Below, one piece after another: positions 52,982 through 60,441 of a stretch of 60,441 nucleotides of DNA. A program made the translations under genes and the position numbers. This DNA is from an uncultured Bacteroides sp. GTDB lineage: Bacteria > Bacteroidota > Bacteroidia > Chitinophagales > Chitinophagaceae. How positions within the stretch are numbered: position 1 is the first letter of the stretch; each line of letters starts with the position of its first letter. Location of the stretch: the NCBI GenBank assembly GCA_902168085.1, contig CABHOP010000073.1, positions 1-60,441 on the forward strand, read 5' to 3'. The notes under the pieces were generated by a model that was given only the letters and a program-made list of their open reading frames with translations, was not told where the DNA came from and made no database searches.

Positions 52982-54031
52982 TTAGCTCTCCTCATCAAAG
53001 TATATTTTATAATAGTGCTTACCTACTGCTTCATCGTAGCCTTTTTCTATCAGCTCGGTATTGCCGTGTATGTACACGTGGAAGTTTTTATCCAGCTTCA
53101 GTACGCTTTTGAAAACACGTGCCTGCTTCTTTACCGCCTGCGATGATATATCGAAGCGCTCATCCAGTTCCAGCCCGTTATCCTGCGCGTAGTTTTGCTT
53201 ATAGCTTTGGAAAGATTGTATCACATCTTTATCCGCAAACACCTCGTTCAGAAATACATCTTCGTCAAACTGTTCATTGTTTTTAAAGAAATCTACCGAG
53301 CGGGTCAGGAAGTTTATCTTGTCCGTACGACTCAGTTCATATTCCTGCTCCAGTTGTTCCGTCACAAAGTTTTTGCACACATCCAGGTAGCCTTTGGTCA
53401 GGTGATACTCATCGCTCAGCGGTTTCAGGTTCAGGAAGGTTTCTTTCCAGTATTGCGCTTCGTTGCCACGGTTGGCTTTATCTACTATGGCCACTTTATA
53501 GCCATTCTCTTTATCGGTATTGAAGATGAGGCAGCCTTTGTCCAGGTGGTTCACATTAGCACCCTGCTCATGGCTGATGCTGTAGTGCTTATCATCGGCC
53601 ACCAGCTTCAGGAAGTCGTCTTTCGTTTCCGATTTGAAGATGCCTATCGCATCCATCAGTTCGCCCTGCAGTTCTATATTACTGAAGTAGGCAATGTACA
53701 GGTCGCCGCTATTGATGTTGGGGTGCAGCGCGGTTTCATACAGGTGGTTGGCTATGTGCTTGCTCTCTGCATGGTGCGTGCCGCGGCTGGCAAATATCTT
53801 CGATACATAGTTATACACCGGGTTCAGTGCCACATCATCATTGGTAAAGGTGAAGCAGTATAACTCCGGGTTCTTAAAATGCGCTACAAAATAGGTCAGC
53901 AATACCTCGCGCAGGCGGCGGTCGGTAATATCCAGTGGCTTGTCGGATGTATGCAGGCTGCCCCCTTCGGTTTTATTACCTACATAGTGGGCCGATACCT
54001 TTTCTATATTACAGTCGGTGTACGCTATCAT
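52982..54031 (-). CDS. 37-kDa nucleoid-associated protein (NdpA/YejK-like)
   Basis: 349 residues from ATG 54031 (an in-frame TTG lies four codons upstream). Resembles NdpA/NA37 proteins: RLREVLLTYFVAHFKNPELYCFTF, NLYETALHPNINSGDLYIAYF-type segment, EQGANVNHLDKGCLIFNTDKENGYKVAIVDKANRGNEAQYWKETFLNL. Binds DNA within the nucleoid in related species. Adjacent to the AT-rich ATPase, same direction, but with its own terminator between them. Confidence 0.85.
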   Translation of the reverse strand: MIAYTDCNIEKVSAHYVGNKTEGGSLHTSDKPLDITDRRLREVLLTYFVAHFKNPELYCFTFTNDDVALNPVYNYVSKIFASRGTHHAESKHIANHLYETALHPNINSGDLYIAYFSNIELQGELMDAIGIFKSETKDDFLKLVADDKHYSISHEQGANVNHLDKGCLIFNTDKENGYKVAIVDKANRGNEAQYWKETFLNLKPLSDEYHLTKGYLDVCKNFVTEQLEQEYELSRTDKINFLTRSVDFFKNNEQFDEDVFLNEVFADKDVIQSFQSYKQNYAQDNGLELDERFDISSQAVKKQARVFKSVLKLDKNFHVYIHGNTELIEKGYDEAVGKHYYKIYFDEES

Positions 54032-54097
54032 TTCAGGGCGCAAGATAGGCTAACTGGCCGATAGGTCTATTGCTGCCGTATTTAGTATTTTGCAGGC

Positions 54098-54487
54098 ATG
54101 TCTCTATACGCACGCACCATACAGCAAATGAGCAGGGAGCTGTTTCCGCATGCGCACCTGGTAGCGCAGGCACGGCAGGCCAAAGCATATATGGAAACGC
54201 ATTATGCAGAGCCGATATCGCTCAATGACATAGCTATGGCGGCCACCTTGTCCAAATTTCATTTCATACGCCTGTTTCGGGATATGTATGGCCGCACGCC
54301 CAATCAATATCTCATATCCATACGTATACAAGCGGCTAAAAAACTGCTGCAGGAAGGCGCCACCGTTGCCGATGCCTGCTACCTTGTAGGCTTTTCCAGC
54401 CCCAGCACGTTTACGGGTTTGTTTCGTAAAATGACGGGGGCTACGCCTGCTGCCTATCGTAGCAAAAAAGCACTTTTGAAGAAGTGA
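54098..54487 (+). CDS. AraC-family transcriptional regulator, DNA-binding domain only
   Basis: 129 residues with the two HTH motifs of AraC proteins (ISLNDIAMAATLSKFHFIRLFRDMYGRTPNQYL and VADACYLVGFSSPSTFTGLFRKMTGATPAAYR). Only about 30 residues precede them, so there is no ligand domain. Probably controls the VOC gene 60 bp downstream. Confidence 0.9.
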   Translation: MSLYARTIQQMSRELFPHAHLVAQARQAKAYMETHYAEPISLNDIAMAATLSKFHFIRLFRDMYGRTPNQYLISIRIQAAKKLLQEGATVADACYLVGFSSPSTFTGLFRKMTGATPAAYRSKKALLKK

Positions 54488-54547
54488 ATTACGGTGCCGG
54501 TACGGAAGTTTACATCGTAAAAACAATAGCAACGAAAACACGAAACA

Positions 54548-54931
54548 ATGAGAATAAAACTATTGAGCGTATTGGTAGACGACCAGGACAAGGCATTGAA
54601 ATTCTATACAGAAAAGCTGGGGTTCATCAAGAAAACAGATATGCCGCTGGGCGAGCATAAATGGCTGACCGTAGTATCGCCCGAAGAACAGGACGGCACA
54701 GAGATAGTGCTGGAACCAATGGGTTTTCAGCCGGCGCAGGTATATCAAAAGGCATTGTTTGAGGCCGGTATACCATACACAGCCTTTCATGTAGATGATG
54801 TGCAGAAAGAATACGAGCGCCTGCTAAGTTTGGGTGTATCATTCAGCATACCACCCACACCTATGGGCATGGTAACCCTGGCAGTTTTCGACGATACCTG
54901 CGGTAATAATATACAGATAGTGCAGGTTTAG
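54548..54931 (+). CDS. VOC-family glyoxalase/dioxygenase-like protein
   Basis: 127 residues: LLSVLVDDQDKALKFYTEKLGF, EIVLEPMGF, AFHVDDVQKEYERLLSLGVSF and GNNIQIVQV are standard for the superfamily. Likely metal-dependent; substrate unknown. The AraC gene plus VOC gene pair is a common small operon. Its stop overlaps the stop of the convergent mtfA gene. Confidence 0.9.
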   Translation: MRIKLLSVLVDDQDKALKFYTEKLGFIKKTDMPLGEHKWLTVVSPEEQDGTEIVLEPMGFQPAQVYQKALFEAGIPYTAFHVDDVQKEYERLLSLGVSFSIPPTPMGMVTLAVFDDTCGNNIQIVQV

Positions 54932-55701
54932 CTGCGCTGCTCGCCGCGAAACATTTGCGATAGCATCGCATATAGTTCCGGGTGGTGTTCCTGCAACTGG
55001 TGCGGGCGTTCAAAAAGATACTCGGTTATCACCGCAAAGAATTCTGCCTCGTTGGTAGCACCATACAGGTTGATGTCCGAATGGCCTTCCCTGCGCATAT
55101 CGTTGATGGCAGCGCGTATATGTTGCAGCCATGCTATGGCATAGGGGCGCTTCAGCAGGTATTCGGGCACACCATCTACGCTGCCGTCGGCTTTGTCTAT
55201 CAGGTGGGCAAATTCGTGTATCACCGTATTATGCCCGTCTTCCGGGTTCAGGAACGATTGGCGTATCGACGGCTGCGATAGTATCATCTGCCTGTGCATA
55301 GCACCATCGCCTACCATACCCAATACATCCCGTTCATCGCCTTCATATTTATAATCGCGGTTGAAGGTGGTAGGATATACCAATACTTCATTCAGGTTGT
55401 TATACCGCCAGTCGGGAAAGGCGAATATGGGGATGATGGCCCCTGCTGCCACCAGCAGCTTATCCAGGTCGGTCACCTTTACACCCACACCCGTTATCGC
55501 CGTCCGCGACAGGAAATCGCGCACCCGCTCTTCAAATGCAGCCTGCTGCGCTTCATCCAGCGCGGCAAAGAAGGGCACATATTGCAACAGCATACCGCGG
55601 CTACCGGCGGGCAACACAGATGCCTTATTCCGCCTGCGGCTGCGGCTGGTGCCTGCCAGCACTATCGCTATCACTATGGCCAGGGCTACAATTATATACA
55701 T
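54928..55701 (-). CDS. mtfA: MtfA-type zinc metallopeptidase (M90)
   Basis: 257 residues. One N-terminal membrane helix, then the MtfA fold with HEFAHLIDKADGSVDG (HExxH zinc site) and NEAEFFAVITEYLFERP (third ligand Glu region). In E. coli MtfA binds the repressor Mlc and has peptidase activity; in Bacteroidota the target is unknown and this copy is membrane-anchored. Confidence 0.9.
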   Translation of the reverse strand: MYIIVALAIVIAIVLAGTSRSRRRNKASVLPAGSRGMLLQYVPFFAALDEAQQAAFEERVRDFLSRTAITGVGVKVTDLDKLLVAAGAIIPIFAFPDWRYNNLNEVLVYPTTFNRDYKYEGDERDVLGMVGDGAMHRQMILSQPSIRQSFLNPEDGHNTVIHEFAHLIDKADGSVDGVPEYLLKRPYAIAWLQHIRAAINDMRREGHSDINLYGATNEAEFFAVITEYLFERPHQLQEHHPELYAMLSQMFRGEQRS

Positions 55702-55761
55702 ATGGTAAATGTAGCAGCTTCCGGCCTACCCGCCAAGCGCAAATGCTTATAGAGATATACT

Positions 55762-55786
55762 AAAAAGCCCCGGCAGAAACCGGGGC
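55762..55786 (-). terminator. Terminator on the minus strand
   Basis: GCCCCGG / CCGGGGC stem with T5 on the minus strand, about 105 bp after the 55894 gene. Confidence 0.7.
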
Positions 55787-55893
55787 ACAACTTGTGTATT
55801 TTTTACTTTTTCTCATGAAGATGTTTATAAGTAGGGGGTGATGTACGGATACATTACAGCGTATATCACCAAATACCGTGCCTGATTGCCGCC

Positions 55894-56523
55894 TTACAGT
55901 ATATACCTGAAATCGAACAATACATTGGTGAGCACATATTTATTGCCTATCCTGCGCGGGCCTATATCCACGCTGGCACGGTAGCCATCCAGCGGCTGCG
56001 ATACACGCATGCCCAATGATACATACTTACCGAGGTTCAGGCCGTAATGTGCTTCTATGGCCATGTTCATTTTTATATCTTCTTCAAAATTGCCCAGTTC
56101 CAGCATAGGCATGGCGGTAAGGCCGGTATGCATCTGCACACGTTTGCTGCGCAGTATGGTATAGTTCAGCGTAGCCCCCGCACCTATCTGCGCCATGCGG
56201 GTAGTAGCCCTTACGCTATGATAGATGGCCTTATCGGGGTAATAGGGGTCTATCAGCGTATATTTTTCCGTGCTTTCAAACTGGGCAATGCCCATCTTAC
56301 CGGCAATGCTAATATGCAATGCCCGTTGCTTTTTATCAAAATGACGTTCGGCGGCAAAGGCCACCAGGAAGCCTTCGCCTACATAGCTTTCATACGCGTC
56401 TTTACTGCTGCTCGATGTGATGGCGGTAAGCCCCGCCTGCAGGCCTATAGCCGTATAGTTTCTCTGTGCTATGCCTTTAAAGCATAACAATACGAACAGA
56501 AAGGACAAAACAAGGTATCGCAT
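55894..56523 (-). CDS. Outer-membrane beta-barrel-like protein
   Basis: 209 residues; signal peptide ending GIAQ. Barrel-like strands (YTAIGLQAGLTAITSSSS, RMAQIGAGATLNYTIL, KYVSLGMRVSQPLDGY) and a C-terminal VLFDFRYIL ending. No family assigned. Confidence 0.68.
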   Translation of the reverse strand: MRYLVLSFLFVLLCFKGIAQRNYTAIGLQAGLTAITSSSSKDAYESYVGEGFLVAFAAERHFDKKQRALHISIAGKMGIAQFESTEKYTLIDPYYPDKAIYHSVRATTRMAQIGAGATLNYTILRSKRVQMHTGLTAMPMLELGNFEEDIKMNMAIEAHYGLNLGKYVSLGMRVSQPLDGYRASVDIGPRRIGNKYVLTNVLFDFRYIL

Positions 56524-56594
56524 AGTATGGGTGGTAACTATGCTGGTATAACAACAATAATGCCAGTGATAATGGAAGGAAAGAAAGAAAAAAT

Positions 56595-56867
56595 CTACAT
56601 AGCCAATAACCGGCGCCCGACCTCTGCAAAGTCGTCCGGATGGTTTACCACAATACTATCGCCGAGGCCAAAGATAAACATCAGCTTCAGGGGAAAACGT
56701 CGCAGGCTGTTGATGAATTCATCATTAGAATGGCTATCATGCTGGCCGGCATACTCAATCTTCCTGTGTATAATCACATTGCTGGCTTTTTCTGTAAGCT
56801 GCAATTCTTTACCGGTGAGTGGCCTGCACAATATAGCCATCACCAGTTCCCGAGCAGTACTACTCAT
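56595..56867 (-). CDS. Small protein of unknown function
   Basis: 90 residues, no signal. Sequence contains LMFIFGLGDSIVVNHPDDFAEVGRRLL. The opposite strand also has an open frame here, but this one has the better start and composition. Function unknown. Confidence 0.45.
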   Translation of the reverse strand: MSSTARELVMAILCRPLTGKELQLTEKASNVIIHRKIEYAGQHDSHSNDEFINSLRRFPLKLMFIFGLGDSIVVNHPDDFAEVGRRLLAM

Positions 56868-57071
56868 GTTTTTGTTCGTTTTAATGAGTTAACGAATAAT
56901 GAGATCCTATATAGGGGGGGACGGGATTTATTCTAAAATTAATGATTAGATCGAAAACACAAAAACATTTTACACATTTTTATCACATTTCAATGCATTA
57001 TGCATCTTAAAAAATGAGCAGGGTAAATGTGTATTGGTGAATTATTTTTATATCTTACGTCTAATAAATAT

Positions 57072-57305
57072 ATGCGTATCATGAACCGTATAGTACTGCT
57101 GGCTTGCACCTTGTTGCTTTTTTCATGCGATAAGACACAAGACTATACCTGCAATTGTGTAAGGGATAACGTACAGGTAAAAAAGGAAGTGTACCCTCAG
57201 GTACCCAAACATATGGCCGAAGACAGGTGTGAAGAAACGCAAGCATCCCTGAATGATACGGTAGTGACGCACGGTGTCACCAAAACCTTCTGCGAGCTGT
57301 ACTAA
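57072..57305 (+). CDS. Small lipoprotein of unknown function
   Basis: 77 residues (ATG 57072; ATG 57081 also possible). Lipobox LFSC in IVLLACTLLLFSC, then cysteines (YTCNCVRDN, DRCEETQ, TFCELY) that could form disulfides. Its stop overlaps the stop of the convergent pseudogene. Confidence 0.65.
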   Translation: MRIMNRIVLLACTLLLFSCDKTQDYTCNCVRDNVQVKKEVYPQVPKHMAEDRCEETQASLNDTVVTHGVTKTFCELY

Positions 57306-57837
57306 ACGCTTTTCTTAGCTGTCTTTACCGGCTTTTTGCCCTTTACAGGCTTTTTCTTTGCTTTTTGTACATAGCGTACATTGGCCCGGTCGTACCCTAC
57401 ACGGATGGTTTCTTCATTCTGGTTGATGTAGAGTTTGAGCGCTAATGCAGCATTCACCGGTTTTTTATTTACCATCGCTGGCTTCCACGGCGGCATGTTG
57501 TTGATGAGCTTATCCAGCTTCAGCGATGTGATGTATTCCGTAGAGGCATTTGAGCGATTGTTGATAGCATAGCTACATGCTTTGCCATTGGCATCTACAT
57601 ATAGCTTCATAGATACGATGCCCTCTATCGTTTCCAGCTATTGCTTGTCTATATACCTTCTGAAGTAGGCCATAAGGCTATCGCCCTTCCCGAATATCGC
57701 TTTGGGGCTGCCATAATCGGCACAGGCATTGGCTACCGCGCAGTTGCCCGCTACTTTCACCGATGGGCCCTGCTTCGCATAAGATGCCATAAAGCAAGCC
57801 ATAAAAAAGCAAGAAGTAAGGATGTCTTTATACGCAT
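57302..57837 (-). pseudogene. Broken TonB-C-terminal-like secreted protein gene
   Basis: Starts at ATG 57837 with a signal-like peptide (MRIKTSLLLAFLWLA). The conserved body continues in another frame (YAKQGPSVKVAGNCAV...FRRYIDKQ), implying a one-base shift within the signal region. It is then interrupted by an in-frame TAG at 57638 (CAA TAG CTG), after which the same frame continues with LETIEGIVSMKLYVDANGKACSY, LDKLINNMPPWKPAMVNKKPV, a TonB C-terminal-like pattern, and a Lys-rich tail. Two lesions point to a pseudogene rather than a sequencing slip. Confidence 0.65.
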
Positions 57838-57971
57838 GTTTTCCTGTTACTAAAGATACGAAAAGGCGCCCGTGATAGTTTGGCGTGTCACACACCACCA
57901 ATAGCCCGCCATTAACCCCTTTAATGCAGAGTTGCAATTTTTAATCGTTATATTTATTTAAAATAATAGTT

Positions 57972-59447
57972 ATGCGCCCCCTGTTGTACACGTTCTTCCT
58001 CTCGGCTGCTTGCCTTAGCAGCCATGCGCAAACCGAAAGGCTGCAGCTACCCGCTATAACAGGCACTCCTGCGCAGTTCACCCCGCATAACAATACACTA
58101 TACTTTACCGCCGATAATGGCAGCGGCGATAAACTGTGGCAAATAACAAGCAGTACCGCACAACCGCAAATGCTCGATTCCCTGTTTCAATATAGTAGCA
58201 GCACTACCCCGTGGCGCCGCATGGTGGTGCTGAATGATATACTCTATTTCTGCGGGCGTAATGATTCGGTAGGCGAAGAGCTGTTTGCCTACAATGGCAG
58301 CAATGCACCCTACCCCGTGGCCGATATCCGCCAGGGCAGTGCAAGTGCTTCACCCGAAGGGCTAATGGTGCTGAACGGCATCATCTACTTCAGCGCTGCC
58401 ACCGTAGCCTATGGCCGTGAGCTGTGCAGCTACGATCCTGTAAAGCATAAAGTATCGATGGAATGGGATACCGAACCCGGCAGCGCCTCATCCAATCCCT
58501 ATGCACTGCAGGCGGTGGGCAACCAGATATGCTTTGTGGCGCAAACACAGGCATCGGGCAAGGAGCTGAATGTGTATGACCCTGTAAAGAAAGAACTGAA
58601 CTGCTATGAGATAGTACCCGGTGCCAGTGGTAGCAACCCGATGAACCTTACCGTTCACAATGGCAAGCTATACTTCAGCGCGCAAGACCTGGTATATGGC
58701 AATGAGTTGTTTGTTTATAATGGTAGCAGCGCTCCCCTGAGGCTCACAGATATTGCCCCCGGCAATGCCCATTCCCTGCAGGCTGCTGCCTGCGGCATTG
58801 CCAACCTGGGCAGCCGCATCTATTTTGCCGGCAGCACCGGCCAGGTATATGAAAGCATGCTGTGCAGCTACGATACAGTAACACGCACCGCGCATACAGA
58901 TACACTGCGCACCAATGGCAATGCCGATATCAGGGGCTTTGCCGTGTATCACAACAGGCTCTACTTTTTTGCAAAAGATAATAGCAATACCAGCTGGCTG
59001 TGGCGCACCGATGGCATGCACGCCGCTGAAAAGATAGCACCTATGCACGCAGAGGTAGTTGGCAACCGGGTGCCTATGATAGTACATAACAACTTGCTGT
59101 ATTTCTCCGGTTATGAACCGGGCGCCACTACATCCGTATATCGTTTCGACGATAGTAAGCTCACCAATTCCGTTTCGCGCATCAGCTTTATGGCCGATGT
59201 ACAATTGTACCCCAACCCCGCGACCGATGCCATTCATATATACATAAACACACCCGAAACGGCTAACCTGCAGATAGTACTGACAGATGCCACAGGCAGG
59301 CAGGTAGCACGCAGGGCGGCGACTACACAGCCCGGCACTAACACCTTTAATATATCTACAGCGCAGTTGCCTGCAGGTGTTTATTACATGGGGCTGTACG
59401 ATGCCGGTGGCATTTTGCAACACAGCAGCAGGGTAACTAAATTATAA
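57972..59447 (+). CDS. Beta-propeller T9SS-exported protein, paralogue 5
   Basis: 491 residues; signal peptide to SHAQ; repeats NTLYFTADNGSGDKLWQI, DILYFCGRNDSVGEELFAYN, GIIYFSAATVAYGRELCSYD, GKLYFSAQDLVYGNELFVYN; sorting domain QLYPNPATDAIHI, LTDATGRQVA, GVYYMGLYD, RVTKL. Closest repeats to the classical ELWxxDGT form. Lies 26 kb from the main group and lacks the N-terminal CPG motif. Confidence 0.82.
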   Translation: MRPLLYTFFLSAACLSSHAQTERLQLPAITGTPAQFTPHNNTLYFTADNGSGDKLWQITSSTAQPQMLDSLFQYSSSTTPWRRMVVLNDILYFCGRNDSVGEELFAYNGSNAPYPVADIRQGSASASPEGLMVLNGIIYFSAATVAYGRELCSYDPVKHKVSMEWDTEPGSASSNPYALQAVGNQICFVAQTQASGKELNVYDPVKKELNCYEIVPGASGSNPMNLTVHNGKLYFSAQDLVYGNELFVYNGSSAPLRLTDIAPGNAHSLQAAACGIANLGSRIYFAGSTGQVYESMLCSYDTVTRTAHTDTLRTNGNADIRGFAVYHNRLYFFAKDNSNTSWLWRTDGMHAAEKIAPMHAEVVGNRVPMIVHNNLLYFSGYEPGATTSVYRFDDSKLTNSVSRISFMADVQLYPNPATDAIHIYINTPETANLQIVLTDATGRQVARRAATTQPGTNTFNISTAQLPAGVYYMGLYDAGGILQHSSRVTKL

Positions 59448-59675
59448 AGCAGGTGGCGGATTAATGCGGCCGCCATAGCTATACACCCGCACCTGGGTAT
59501 AATTGAAAACGATGGCATCGCCATGCTCATCATGTATGGTTATCATCAGGTCGCCAGCTTCATTGGGCACAAAATCGCCCGGCTGTATATCCCCGCTTTC
59601 TACCAGCTTATCTATACCGGCTTTTATCTGCTGGTCTATGCGCTGTTTGTGCGCTTCCAGTTCTGCATTATCCAT
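59442..59675 (-). CDS. Small acidic protein of unknown function
   Basis: 77 residues, no signal: helix (AELEAHKQRIDQQIKAGIDKLVESG) followed by beta strands (DLMITIHDEHGDAIVFNYTQVRVYSYGG). Its end overlaps the end of paralogue 5 by 6 bp. Not recognised. Confidence 0.6.
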   Translation of the reverse strand: MDNAELEAHKQRIDQQIKAGIDKLVESGDIQPGDFVPNEAGDLMITIHDEHGDAIVFNYTQVRVYSYGGRINPPPAL

Positions 59676-59847
59676 ACTGCAAAATTAAGCATCCGGCGTT
59701 ATAGCCACTTACATATAATGCTTTTTTGTTAACCGCTCGTTAACAGCATTTTACAGGAACACTTTTTTAATCAGTATCCGGTCAACACTATCATCCTATA
59801 TGTGCTATTACCGTATCGTATTCATCAATAATGAGATAAGGTCTTGC

Positions 59848-60048
59848 ATGCCCACTGTTCAATATCCTTTTATTGATGAGCAGGACTTTTATTACCAAAC
59901 CAGCAACGGCCGGATTGCCTGCGGGCTACTAAAGGCTACCGATGCACAGCAAGCACGTGCACTGGCACTGCAACGCCTGTATTACTGGCAGCAAAGCCAT
60001 GCGGTAAAAGAAACACCCGGGACATTTTCCCGGGTGTTACATCAGTAG
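59848..60048 (+). CDS. Small protein of unknown function
   Basis: 66 residues from ATG 59848 (MPTVQYPFIDEQDFYYQTSNG), then a helix (DAQQARALALQRLYYWQQSH). Two GTTAA half-sites 11 bp apart (59728, 59739) lie upstream. The last codons form one arm of a hairpin (60012-60038), which is unusual for a coding end. Confidence 0.5.
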   Translation: MPTVQYPFIDEQDFYYQTSNGRIACGLLKATDAQQARALALQRLYYWQQSHAVKETPGTFSRVLHQ

Positions 60049-60165
60049 GTAAAAATATGTTTGTTGTGTTTGAAAGTTTGTTTGTCTGCCCGTATCCCTC
60101 TGGTAATACGTTATTGTTTGTTTGTGTTTGTTTTTTCCGCTAAAAGAATGCGTTGTGTTTGTTTG
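60012..60165 (-). ncRNA. Candidate non-coding RNA on the minus strand
   Basis: Promoter on the minus strand: TTG (60202-60200), 20-bp spacer, TACTTTTA (60179-60172), then CATCATCAAAC, the same start region as the promoters at 9753, 31814 and 41280. The transcript is CAAAC-rich, has no useful ATG, and ends at an 11-bp stem AACACCCGGGA / TCCCGGGTGTT (60012-60038) followed by TTTCTTTT on the minus strand. Confidence 0.4.
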
Positions 60166-60341
60166 ATGATGTAAAAGTAGCGGCGGTATAAAAGCGTTAC
60201 AAAAAATAGAGGTGTACCGGCGCAATATTGGGGAGTTTATACTTTTTGTTGCCTCATATCCCTGATTTGTGGAATGGTATACGGCCTATAGGCGTGGCAT
60301 AGTAATGCAACAAGGGGTAAGTACTAAAAAACTATCCCCTT

Positions 60342-60441
60342 ATGCACAAGAGAATCGGAAGAATTGCCAACTGCCTGTGGTTCGATAAAAACGCTTCGGA
60401 AGCAGTTACCTTTTACACCTGCGTTTTCAAAAATTCTCATA
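60342..60441 (+). CDS. VOC-family PhnB/3-dmu-9_3-mt-like protein, 3' end outside window
   Basis: 33 residues visible from ATG 60342: RIANCLWFDKNASEAVTFYTCVFKNS, the opening of the 3-dmu-9_3-mt/PhnB family (NCLWFD...A..FY..VF). The rest lies past the right edge. The 290 bp upstream hold only the candidate RNA promoter and A/T-rich sequence. Confidence 0.75.
   Translation, partial: MHKRIGRIANCLWFDKNASEAVTFYTCVFKNSH

Noticed and set aside
56527-56892. Plus-strand frame of 121 codons
   Set aside because: Competes with the minus-strand 90-codon frame; its composition is Ser/Leu/Cys-rich in the way antisense frames usually are.
58668-59423. Minus-strand open frame of 251 codons
   Set aside because: Shadow of propeller paralogue 5, which has signal peptide, repeats and sorting domain.
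60037-60225. Minus-strand frame of 62 codons
   Set aside because: Overlaps the CAAAC-rich transcript, begins inside the promoter and has no protein-like composition.
1-60441. tRNA or rRNA genes
   Set aside because: No cloverleaf with CCA-adjacent acceptor stem or rRNA core sequence was recognised by eye; a covariance-model scan would settle it.

Overview
The window is a chromosomal segment of a Bacteroidota bacterium, most likely of the class Chitinophagia. Supporting signs are promoters of the TTTG/TAnnTTTG type, A/C-rich leaders full of CAAAC, very many secreted proteins and lipoproteins, a TonB-dependent receptor paired with a DUF4249 lipoprotein, and five large proteins ending in type IX secretion (T9SS) sorting domains. 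No tRNA, rRNA, CRISPR array, transposase or integrase was seen.

Layout. 0-7 kb: receptor/DUF4249 pair, a nitrilase-family hydrolase, a methyltransferase, an HD-domain protein. 7-14.7 kb: an outer-membrane barrel, a TPR/HTH regulator, a 31-residue membrane peptide behind a repeat-rich promoter, a PhyH-type oxygenase, a YdeI-family protein, and a PAS/GAF sensor that stops right after its phosphoacceptor domain. 14.8-16.7 kb: a compact arsenic operon (arsR, arsM, small membrane protein, arsC). 16.7-26.9 kb: mostly secreted proteins of unknown function, a transglutaminase-fold protein without its catalytic cysteine, and a three-lipoprotein operon. 22.9-31.7 kb plus 58-59.4 kb: five paralogous beta-propeller/T9SS proteins. 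31.8-35.3 kb: a pilin-like secreted protein, a lone phage terminase whose promoter sits in a large dyad, and two short promoter-to-terminator units that may be small RNAs. 37.5-45.4 kb: a stress-type cluster (TspO-like, ferritin-like DUF892 with a histone-like tail, DUF3606, disordered Q/N-rich protein, lmo0937-type peptide, general-stress SDR, DUF4142, DUF2383). 45.4-60.4 kb: lipoproteins, DinB, an AT-rich AAA/zinc-hook ATPase resembling RloC-type defence proteins, NdpA-like nucleoid protein, AraC regulator with VOC protein, MtfA peptidase, a TonB-like pseudogene, and a partial PhnB-type gene at the edge.

Three regulatory patterns tie distant genes together. (1) A sigma-54-like box, TGGCAYRNNTTTTTWA and variants, precedes six stress-cluster genes; on five of them it lies 28-38 bp before the ATG. 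(2) GTTAA or GTAAC half-sites phased at 11 and 22-23 bp precede a TTG-N20-CATCTTTR promoter in front of two pilin-like genes and a 31-residue peptide; a fourth, related promoter drives a probable non-coding transcript at 60 kb. (3) A CCGTTA-N7-GGTTGTTT element precedes both members of a small cysteine-containing secreted protein family, and its CGTTA-N7-GGT core recurs twice elsewhere. These are the best candidates for undescribed biology here; they are pattern-level observations that need genome-wide searching and transcript mapping.
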